A DNA stretch of 35,051 nucleotides, from positions 1 through 35,051 of IMG/VR virus record IMGVR_UViG_3300042540_000549. One strand, 5' to 3'. Positions 30,096 to 35,051 of the stretch are shown here, piece by piece; the stretch's first letter is position 1; each line of letters starts with the position of its first letter. Source of the DNA: a virus. The notes beneath the pieces were generated by a model. It saw nothing but the letters and a program-made list of their open reading frames with translations. It searched no databases and was not told where the DNA came from. Position numbers and translations under genes: made by a program.

Positions 30096-30635
30096 ATGCC
30101 AGCAGTAACTCGTAGACAGTACAAGGGCGCAGCCGCTCAGACCACCATCACGAACGCTTTGGCGTCTGGTGATACGTCGGCTACGTTGGCGGCGACGACT
30201 GGTTGGCCGTCGACGGCAGCGGTGCCGTTCTTTGTGGTCATCTCGCCTGGGACTGCGAGTGAGGAGAAGTGCCTCGCCACCATTTCTGGCTCGGTGCTGA
30301 CTCTTACCCGTGCGCAGGATGACACGACCGCCCAGTCCCATGCTTCGGGTGCGACCATCTATCCCGTGTTCTCGGCGGATGATGCTGATGAGGCAAACAA
30401 ACTTGCTTCGACGTTGACAACTCGTGGCGATTTGTTGACGATGGGTTCTGGCCCTGATTTTGCGCGTTTGGCTGTAGGTTCGGCTAATACTGTTCTTACG
30501 TCGAACGGTACTGACCCGTCGTGGGGGACTGTTGCTACGGCGATGATTGCCGATGGTGCGGTAACGGCAGCAAAGTTGGTTGGTGGTATCGCCCACGATG
30601 ACCAGTTCGTTTTATCGGCACAAATCTTCGGCTAA
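30096..30635 (+). CDS. Fibre/tail-spike-like protein
   Basis: A 179-residue Thr/Ala-rich beta protein. Residues about 20-90 hold a beta-barrel-type unit with FFVVISPGTASEEKCLATIS and LTLTRAQDDTTAQSHASGATI, closely matching the N-terminal unit of the adaptor at 27350. The C-terminal half has repeats typical of fibre shafts (RGDLLTMGSGPDFARLAVGS, NTVLTSNGTDPSWG, DGAVTAAKLVGG). No clear ribosome binding site precedes ATG 30096. It probably links tail to receptor-binding proteins. Confidence 0.65.
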   Translation: MPAVTRRQYKGAAAQTTITNALASGDTSATLAATTGWPSTAAVPFFVVISPGTASEEKCLATISGSVLTLTRAQDDTTAQSHASGATIYPVFSADDADEANKLASTLTTRGDLLTMGSGPDFARLAVGSANTVLTSNGTDPSWGTVATAMIADGAVTAAKLVGGIAHDDQFVLSAQIFG

Positions 30636-30647
30636 CATAGGAGCATC

Positions 30648-31007
30648 ATGGCATCATTCACCAAGAATCACCTGTCGGGTTCAAGCGACGGGCGGCTTAT
30701 TAAGGTTGCTGCGACGGCTACGCCTGGTACGACGATTCATACTGGTCCGACGAACACTGCGCATTTTCACGAGTTGTGGTTGTATGCGGTCAACAGTGAT
30801 ACGACTGACCGCAAGTTGACTATCGAGTTCGGTAACACTTCAGCACCTGATGACTTGATTGAGCAGACGATTACTGCTGAGTCTGGTTTGATTCTTTTGG
30901 TGCCTGGGTTTGTGATTCAGGGTAATGCGTCGGCGTTGGTGGTGCGTGCGTTTTGTGCGTCTGCGAACGTTGTGATGATTGGCGGATACGTCAACGAGAT
31001 TGCGTAA
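30648..31007 (+). CDS. Small structural protein of the fibre group
   Basis: A 119-residue beta-rich protein with an AGGAG ribosome binding site. Alternating strands (RLIKVAATATPGTTIHTG, HFHELWLYAVNS, KLTIEFGNTSAPDDLIEQ, ILLVPGFVIQGNASALVV) suggest a jelly-roll or beta-sandwich. Similar proteins are found among decoration and fibre accessory proteins of marine phages. The role is inferred from context. Confidence 0.6.
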   Translation: MASFTKNHLSGSSDGRLIKVAATATPGTTIHTGPTNTAHFHELWLYAVNSDTTDRKLTIEFGNTSAPDDLIEQTITAESGLILLVPGFVIQGNASALVVRAFCASANVVMIGGYVNEIA

Positions 31008-31016
31008 GGGGTAGTC

Positions 31017-31946
31017 ATGCGTTTCGGTGAGCGCACACGCTCAGGCACATCAGTCATCAACTGGACCAAGAGAGCCGCCGCAGGCGCAACTGCGCCGACA
31101 ACTGTTGAGTATCTAGTCGTTGGTGGCGGTGGTGCTGGTGGCTCACGCATCGGCGGTGGTGGCGGTGGTGGCGGTTATCGCTGTTCGGTCACAGGTGAAA
31201 CATCTGGTGGCGGAGTATCCGCAGAAGCACAAATGTCAGTCACAAGGTCAGTCACCTACACGGTCACGGTTGGTGGTGGCGGTGCGGCGGCTGTCGGCGT
31301 TGGCGGTGGCAGCGGTTCTAGCGGTTCGGACAGTTCAATCTCTGGAACAGGTTTGACAACGATTACTGCTACTGGTGGTGGTCGTGGCGCACAGTACGAG
31401 TATTGGAACGCCGCAAACGGTGGAAGCGGTGGTGGTGGCTGTTTCGGAAATACTACTGCTGGTGCTGGAACTTCGGGTCAGGGTTCGTCTGGCGGTGCTG
31501 GTTCTGGCTCTGTTAGTGGTGCAGGTGGTGGTGGTGCGTCAGCCGTTGGCGCAACTACTACCAACACCAATGGCGGCAATGGCGGTGCTGGTCAATCGTC
31601 AAGCATCACGGGTTCTGCTGTGACCCGTGCTGGTGGTGGCGGTGGCGCAGCGAATAGCGGTGGCGCTGGTGGAAGCGGTGGGGCTGGTGGTGGCGGTGCT
31701 GGTGTGTCAGGTGGTGACGGAAACGCCACAAATGGAACCGCAAATACAGGTGGTGGTGGCGGCGGTGCGAGAAATCAGAATGACACGGGTGGAACTACAT
31801 CTGGTGCTGGCGGTAATGGCATAGTCATTATTCGTCAAGTAAATACGGCTCTATTCCCAACGACGCTGACAGGCGCAACCCACACGATTATTTCTGGTTA
31901 TCATGTCTTCACTTTCACTAGTTCTGGCACTATTGGCTGGTCATAA
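31017..31946 (+). CDS. Glycine-rich adhesin (polyglycine-type)
   Basis: A 309-residue protein with an AAGGGG ribosome binding site. After a short lead (VEYLVVGGGGAGGSRIGG) comes about 220 residues with many blocks of Gly runs separated by short Ser/Thr/Ala/Asn spacers, then GNGIVIIRQVNT and a C-terminal beta segment (HVFTFTSSGTIGW). Phage adhesins with Gly-rich blocks, such as those of T-even-like phages, pack them as polyglycine II helices that carry variable loops for receptor contact. That fold is inferred from composition. It should be a receptor-specificity determinant. Confidence 0.75.
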   Translation: MRFGERTRSGTSVINWTKRAAAGATAPTTVEYLVVGGGGAGGSRIGGGGGGGGYRCSVTGETSGGGVSAEAQMSVTRSVTYTVTVGGGGAAAVGVGGGSGSSGSDSSISGTGLTTITATGGGRGAQYEYWNAANGGSGGGGCFGNTTAGAGTSGQGSSGGAGSGSVSGAGGGGASAVGATTTNTNGGNGGAGQSSSITGSAVTRAGGGGGAANSGGAGGSGGAGGGGAGVSGGDGNATNGTANTGGGGGGARNQNDTGGTTSGAGGNGIVIIRQVNTALFPTTLTGATHTIISGYHVFTFTSSGTIGWS

Positions 31947-32218
31947 TGGCACATTTCGCAGAACTAGACGCAGACAACATCGTTCAGCGTGTCATCGTCA
32001 TCAGCAACGATGCTTGCGGTGAACCGACACTTGACTTCCCTGATACGGAAGCGGCTGGTCGTGCGTTCATCGCCAACACACTGAAACTAGGCGGCGTATG
32101 GAAGCAGACTTCGTACAACGGCAACTTTCGTGGCAAGTACGCAGGCATCGGTGACCGCTACGACGCCGAACTAGACGTCTTCGAATCCCCAGTTGCGGTC
32201 GAAGAACCAGCCGAGTAA
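31946..32218 (+). CDS. Small conserved tail-fibre accessory protein
   Basis: A 90-residue protein whose ATG overlaps the adhesin stop by one base. The start MAHFAELDADNIVQRVIVIS and the later VWKQTSYNGNFRGKYAGIGD are very common in marine and freshwater phages, where this family lies next to fibre and adhesin genes (from memory). The N-terminal beta-hairpin and the aromatic NGNFR loop are conserved. It probably binds the end of a fibre or helps its folding. Confidence 0.75.
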   Translation: MAHFAELDADNIVQRVIVISNDACGEPTLDFPDTEAAGRAFIANTLKLGGVWKQTSYNGNFRGKYAGIGDRYDAELDVFESPVAVEEPAE

Positions 32219-32344
32219 CTAGTCGAGCGGCGTCTCGTCGTCACCCCACGACGAGAGCACCCACAACAGCAACGCAATCGGGACGAATAACACGAACCCT
32301 AAAGCGACCAACGACACTAGGAACCAGTCACGCACATCTAGCAT
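32219..32344 (-). CDS. 41-residue single-span membrane protein on the opposite strand
   Basis: Leftward ORF from ATG 32344 to TAG 32221-32219, convergent with the fibre gene and divergent from the membrane gene at 32351. It encodes MLDVRDWFLVSLVALGFVLF and on to VPIALLLWVLSSW followed by an acidic end: a clean transmembrane helix with a charged N-terminus. A TAGGGT sequence about 15 bases upstream resembles the -10 of the leftward promoters, but no good -35 or ribosome binding site is seen. The pattern of hydrophobic residues is unlikely by chance, so I list it with moderate confidence. Confidence 0.45.
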   Translation of the reverse strand: MLDVRDWFLVSLVALGFVLFVPIALLLWVLSSWGDDETPLD

Positions 32345-32350
32345 CGTAGC

Positions 32351-32590
32351 GTGCTGACCCTATTAGCATTACTATTCCCGTTCACCCCAGTCCACTGCTG
32401 GACCACGGGTGAACGATGGGAAGACACCCGCACCACCGAAGAACTCCTGGAAATCGGCGCCCTAGAACTCTGCAACGGAGGCGGCATACGGGAAGGCTCC
32501 AAAATCACCGACGAACAACGCCAAGTCGTCAACACTATTATCGTCGTAACAGTCGTCGCAGCCGCAGCCACTAGTATTCGACGCAAATGA
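32351..32590 (+). CDS. Membrane protein with signal-like N-terminus
   Basis: A 79-residue protein starting at GTG 32351, the only start in its frame (a stop lies four codons upstream). Residues 1-16 form a signal-like hydrophobic segment (LTLLALLFPFTPVHCW); the last 20 residues are a second hydrophobic helix with a basic end (VVNTIIVVTVVAAAATSIRRK). A charged 40-residue stretch lies between. It is ATGA-coupled to the next small membrane gene. Possible roles are a holin partner, a spanin-like or antiholin protein. Confidence 0.55.
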   Translation: MLTLLALLFPFTPVHCWTTGERWEDTRTTEELLEIGALELCNGGGIREGSKITDEQRQVVNTIIVVTVVAAAATSIRRK

Positions 32591-32754
32591 AACACCTGCT
32601 CGACTACATCAAAGAAAACTCGTGGACCGTCGCAGGCATCGGCCTCGTACTCATCACCCTCTCAGGCCCAACCCTAAGACAGGCACTATGGATTAGTGGC
32701 GTAGCACTCGTGTTACACTCAGTCCTAACGTTCACAGGGGGTAAGGATGACTGA
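32587..32754 (+). CDS. Two-span membrane protein (holin-like)
   Basis: A 55-residue protein from ATG 32587 (overlapping the previous stop) to TGA 32752-32754. Two hydrophobic stretches (WTVAGIGLVLITL and LWISGVALVLHSVLTF) flank a short turn with charges, the usual layout of a small class II holin. It overlaps the next gene by 8 bases and lies just before the peptidase. Holin function is inferred from size, membrane layout and neighbours. Confidence 0.65.
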   Translation: MKHLLDYIKENSWTVAGIGLVLITLSGPTLRQALWISGVALVLHSVLTFTGGKDD

Positions 32755-33001
32755 CATCATGTTCAAGGCCAACGCCACCGTCGCCAAGTTCCTCGACCTC
32801 GGACAGCGCCTGTTCTCCCTGTTCCTCGCCAACGCCCTCCCCGCCATCACAGGTGGCGCCGTCATCGGTGTGTCGGTAGCCAAGTCGGCGCTTCTGGCAG
32901 GATTTATGGCATGCGTACAAGTAATCCAAAAACTGGCCGCCGCGTCAACGGACGGCGAGTTGACCAAAGAAGAAATCCAAGAGGCGTTCGGCAAAAAGTA
33001 A
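32747..33001 (+). CDS. Membrane protein, probable actinophage holin
   Basis: An 84-residue protein with a GGGGTAAGG ribosome binding stretch. The N-terminal half is amphipathic; LFSLFLANALPAITGGAVIG and SALLAGFMACVQVIQKL form two membrane segments; the end is acidic and helical (TDGELTKEEIQEAFGKK). I know nearly this pattern from holins of actinophages. Directly upstream of the M15 endolysin, this is the best holin candidate; it would permeabilise the membrane at a set time. Confidence 0.72.
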   Translation: MTDIMFKANATVAKFLDLGQRLFSLFLANALPAITGGAVIGVSVAKSALLAGFMACVQVIQKLAAASTDGELTKEEIQEAFGKK

Positions 33002-33600
33002 TGGCGAACCGTTACCCCGTCGTCCCAGTCACCCTCCCATCCGACCTCAAAGGAGTAACACCTGGACGTGTACCTGAAAACCTTATGCGACCGATTGAAG
33101 GCAAAGGCAAACTACATCGTCTTGCGGCTGACGCATACGAAGCAATGGACGCAGCAGCCAACACCGAAGGAATCGACCTCGCCCCGACCAGCCAAGCGGA
33201 CACGTACCGCTCCCTCGAAACCCAAGAGTACGGGTTCTTCCAAAGGTACACAGACAAGCCGAACAAGAAGCAAGCCAAAACCACGCCGCGCATCTACAAA
33301 GGCAAAGCCTGGTATCTGAAGTCCCCGAAACTGGCGCCGATGGCGGTGCCTGGTACCTCTCAGCACAACCTCGGCATTGCCATTGACATCGCCCACGCTT
33401 CAGGCAAACGCTTGGAGTGGCTGCTCAAACACGCACAGTCATTCGGCTTCTCGTGGGAAGTTCAGAGCGAGCCATGGCATCTGCGTTATGTGACTGGCGA
33501 CAATGTGCCAGAACGGGTCAAGGAGTGGAAAGCGAAGAAGTCGCTCACCCCAGACGAACCGAAGCCGTCGGCTTGCCCGACGTGCAACAGGGCCTTCTGA
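33001..33600 (+). CDS. M15-family peptidoglycan peptidase (endolysin)
   Basis: A 199-residue protein starting at ATG 33001, directly after the holin stop. The zinc site is visible: SQHNLGIAIDIAH gives His122 and Asp129, and EPWHLRY gives His160 with Glu157 as the catalytic base, the arrangement of VanY/M15 D-Ala-D-Ala carboxypeptidases and endopeptidases. The N-terminal 60 residues (PSDLKGVTPGRVPENLM) are typical of phage M15 lysins. A C-terminal CPTCNRAF tail may bind metal. It cuts peptide cross-links of the cell wall. There is no signal peptide, so export needs the holin. Confidence 0.88.
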   Translation: MANRYPVVPVTLPSDLKGVTPGRVPENLMRPIEGKGKLHRLAADAYEAMDAAANTEGIDLAPTSQADTYRSLETQEYGFFQRYTDKPNKKQAKTTPRIYKGKAWYLKSPKLAPMAVPGTSQHNLGIAIDIAHASGKRLEWLLKHAQSFGFSWEVQSEPWHLRYVTGDNVPERVKEWKAKKSLTPDEPKPSACPTCNRAF

Positions 33601-33601
33601 C

Positions 33602-33886
33602 ATGGATGCGGGCTGGGCGCTCGTCGTTGCCGCGGTTGTCACGGCAGTCGGCGGAATCATCGTCGCAGTCCTCCAACAGTTCAAGAAAGAAAACTCCAAG
33701 GACCACGCCTATGTGCGGGGGATGTTGACGATGCTGTACTCCTCCCAGCGCCGCATCGAAGGCAAGGTTGACCGAGTTGACGACAGGCTCAGCAACCACC
33801 TAGAGTCACATGCCCTAGAGGGGATGCTTGACAATGAGCGAACAATTCAGCAAGATGGAGTTGAAAGCACTCGCAAGGTTTCTTAG
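33602..33886 (+). CDS. DUF2746-like membrane protein
   Basis: A 94-residue protein starting at ATG 33602. Residues about 3-24 are a transmembrane helix (GWALVVAAVVTAVGGIIVAVL), then a coiled coil (QFKKENSKDHAYVRGML, RRIEGKVDRVDDRLSNHLESH). From memory this is the layout of DUF2746, a small family found after lysis genes in actinophages. It may help lysis or anchor a complex at the membrane. The downstream gene starts inside it in another frame. Confidence 0.68.
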   Translation: MDAGWALVVAAVVTAVGGIIVAVLQQFKKENSKDHAYVRGMLTMLYSSQRRIEGKVDRVDDRLSNHLESHALEGMLDNERTIQQDGVESTRKVS

Positions 33887-34013
33887 GAAGGTCTACCCAG
33901 GGGTGACCGACCAGGATGACTTGTGGGAGTTGATAGAAAAAGTAGACCGACTCTCAAAGGGGAAACATGCACGACCCGACCGCTGGCGCGGAGATTCTTC
34001 TTCGCGCCCATGA
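33834..34013 (+). CDS. Small helical basic protein
   Basis: A 59-residue protein. ATG 33834 overlaps the end of the DUF2746-like gene by 53 bases; an alternative start two codons upstream adds only Met-Thr. The sequence is helical and basic (MELKALARFLRKVYPG, LWELIEKVDRLSKGK) with a disordered Arg/Ser end. No family is recognised. It overlaps the next gene by 47 bases. Confidence is moderate because of the long overlaps. Confidence 0.5.
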   Translation: MSEQFSKMELKALARFLRKVYPGVTDQDDLWELIEKVDRLSKGKHARPDRWRGDSSSRP

Positions 34014-34317
34014 ACTGATTACACGAGACAGGCAGAACGCCTACTCGCATCCGCTCGAAGACTATTCGCGCACGGTTTCGATTTACAACGCGCTGAAGGG
34101 CGAGGACATGATGACCGCCGAGGACGGCATCTTGTTCATGGTGTGCGTGAAACTTTCGCGGCTGATGAACGAACTCGACAACGGGCTAGACATCCCCGAC
34201 AACATCATCGACCTCGCAGGATACGTCGGTTGTCTACAGATGGTGCGCGAAGCATCAAGTCGTACGACAGCAGAACTCGCACGCATGTTCAAAACTGGTG
34301 AGCCGTACATCAAGTGA
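33967..34317 (+). CDS. DUF6378-like phage protein
   Basis: A 116-residue protein with an AAGGGG ribosome binding site. The pattern ELITRDRQNAYSHPLEDYSRTVSIYNAL, MTAEDGILFMVCVKLSRLMN and LDIPDNIIDLAGYVGCLQM (in pieces) fits a small all-helical phage family that I know as DUF6378: an RQxxYGHP loop, a helix with MVxxKLSR, then DNxxDxAGY. This resembles MazG/HD-like helical nucleotide-binding proteins but no catalytic activity is proven. It is common in early regions of phages. Confidence 0.75.
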   Translation: MHDPTAGAEILLRAHELITRDRQNAYSHPLEDYSRTVSIYNALKGEDMMTAEDGILFMVCVKLSRLMNELDNGLDIPDNIIDLAGYVGCLQMVREASSRTTAELARMFKTGEPYIK

Positions 34318-34745
34318 AGAACAGCGCCTGGGACATCAAGTCCAACACATTCAACTTTGCGGAGGATTTGAAGTACGGGCAGATGGGTGAGAAACGCATC
34401 CGCAAGATGCTCGAATCCCTCGTCGAAGGCTCGTTCGAAGTGAAGGCTGACCGCTACCGCAATGGGAACATGGCGATAGAGATGCGCCAGAACCCGCGAC
34501 GCTGCGGCAAATGGATACCATCAGGGCTGCAGGTAACCGAGGCACAGTGGTGGGTGTACATCTTCTCGATGGATGGCGGCTTCATCATCGTCGCGGTTGA
34601 CCGCCTGAAGCGTTTCATTGAGGCGAACAAGGACACGTTGGAGTCCCGCGATTTCGCCCGCCGCTCAGACAACCCAGCGTGGGGCTACCTGTTGAAACCA
34701 GCAGATGTCTGCGCTTTACTGTATGACCAGAGGTACGACGCATGA
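34314..34745 (+). CDS. PD-(D/E)XK-nuclease-like protein
   Basis: A 143-residue protein starting at GTG 34314, ATGA-type overlap with the previous stop. YGQMGEKRIRKMLES (a start helix), FEVKADRYRNGNMAIEMRQ and SGLQVTEAQWWVYIF form the core of a phage family I associate with PD-(D/E)XK endonucleases: E-V-K as the E-x-K catalytic pair, D46-type acid and N-x-x-IE strand, then a T-x-A-x-W-W helix. Such proteins resolve or trim phage DNA or act in recombination. Catalytic residues are plausible but inferred. Confidence 0.65.
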   Translation: MKNSAWDIKSNTFNFAEDLKYGQMGEKRIRKMLESLVEGSFEVKADRYRNGNMAIEMRQNPRRCGKWIPSGLQVTEAQWWVYIFSMDGGFIIVAVDRLKRFIEANKDTLESRDFARRSDNPAWGYLLKPADVCALLYDQRYDA

Positions 34746-35014
34746 CCCCCTGCCCTTGGTCCCTTGTGGCAATCCATTGGATTGACGCGTTCGACTCAAC
34801 GAACGGTTGGATACAGACCCGTGACTACAAGCCGAAGCCGCAGCATGTGGTGTCGGTTGGCTGGTTGTGGCCCGACATCCTCGAAGGTTACCTGTCGGTA
34901 ACTTGCTCGTGGTGCCCCGAAGAAGAACCAGAGATGGACACCGTCGGTATGGTTACCCACATACCAGTGGGCATGGTGCAGAAAGTAGTCGTTCTCGGCA
35001 ACCCCGAATTGTGA
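34742..35014 (+). CDS. Hypothetical Trp-rich protein
   Basis: A 90-residue protein, ATGA-coupled to the nuclease-like gene. Aromatic-rich N-terminus (WSLVAIHWIDAFDSTNGWIQ), a beta-type middle (HVVSVGWLWPDILEGYLSV), then CSWCPEEEPEMD with a Cys pair and acid cluster, and a hydrophobic end with GMVTHIPVGMVQKVVVLG. Proteins with an initial W-x-D-x-F-x-x-x-x-G-W pattern recur in phage early regions (from memory) without known function. Confidence 0.6.
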   Translation: MTPCPWSLVAIHWIDAFDSTNGWIQTRDYKPKPQHVVSVGWLWPDILEGYLSVTCSWCPEEEPEMDTVGMVTHIPVGMVQKVVVLGNPEL

Positions 35015-35015
35015 C

Positions 35016-35044
35016 TTGACTTTGTAGCACCCCTCCTGTACGGT
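35016..35044 (+). promoter_or_regulatory. Promoter at the right edge of the window
   Basis: TTGACT (35016-35021), 17-base spacer, TACGGT (35039-35044), beginning 2 bases after the previous stop. It has the same TTGAC-N17-TANGGT form as the leftward early promoter, and would drive genes beyond the window. Confidence 0.7.
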
Positions 35045-35051
35045 GAAGTAC

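Noticed and set aside
1-35051. Lysogeny genes (integrase, repressor, attP)
   Set aside because: No tyrosine or serine recombinase and no clear CI-like repressor is encoded here; the HTH proteins are too small to call. Genes outside the window cannot be excluded.

Overview
The window is a stretch of a tailed double-stranded DNA phage genome, most likely a podovirus of an actinobacterial host. Evidence for a podovirus: a terminase - portal - very large internal virion protein - scaffold - N4-gp56-like capsid order, a 294-residue adaptor next to a 616-residue propeller-like tail protein, and no tape-measure, tail-tube or sheath gene in 27 kb of structural genes. Evidence for a Gram-positive, probably actinobacterial, host: many small families typical of actinophages (DUF2746-like, DUF6378-like, lysine-rich and 'CFAC' proteins), an M15 peptidase endolysin with no outer-membrane spanin pair, and fairly GC-rich coding sequence with frequent GTG/TTG starts. 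The host assignment is inference. No integrase, repressor, polymerase, CRISPR array or canonical tRNA gene is visible.

Layout. (1) 1-1068, rightward: the tail of a replication/early operon (a C-terminus with an SSB-like tip, a small HTH protein, two tiny Cys-rich proteins, one winged-helix-like protein). (2) 5035-1120, leftward: fifteen tightly packed small genes, many joined by 4-base ATGA overlaps, led by a strong promoter (TTGACA-N17-TATGGT). The first five genes each have a leader hairpin. Four of them (before the genes starting at 4724, 4420, 4164 and 3844) carry the same roughly 85-base structured element: a 7-bp closing stem, a 4-5 bp arm, a 4-5 bp arm with a 7-base loop directly abutting the closing stem, a GUGGU-loop hairpin in most copies, and a fixed GACCGAATAA box, then the ribosome binding site. 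Arm sequences differ between copies while pairing is mostly kept. (3) 5036-5867: an 830-base non-coding divergent region with a promoter, an operator-like dyad, a run of tandem perfect inverted repeats, GGTCA repeats and a G-quadruplex-capable tract. (4) 5868-31946+, rightward late module: terminase large subunit, portal, a 1560-residue virion protein and three associated proteins, then an independent promoter in front of scaffold and capsid with strong hairpins after the capsid; then tail/fibre genes interleaved with a methyltransferase, a DUF115/MptE-like protein and a GT4 glycosyltransferase, small basic proteins, adaptor, nozzle-like protein and a fibre/adhesin group that includes a polyglycine adhesin. 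(5) 32219-33886: lysis cassette (several small membrane proteins, an M15 peptidase, a DUF2746-like membrane protein) with one small membrane ORF on the opposite strand. (6) 33834-35014: early-type small genes, ending in a second TTGACT-N17-TACGGT promoter that points out of the window.

How it fits together. The late genes build and fill a capsid, attach a short tail and supply host-recognition fibres; the sugar-active enzymes in the middle suggest a glycosylated virion or altered host glycans. The leftward block looks like host-takeover or regulatory genes. Its repeated structured leaders are the most unusual part of the window: they resemble a tRNA acceptor/T-arm minihelix with a small extra arm and no anticodon arm, while two copies also overlay a TTGAC-N17-TAGGGT promoter match.
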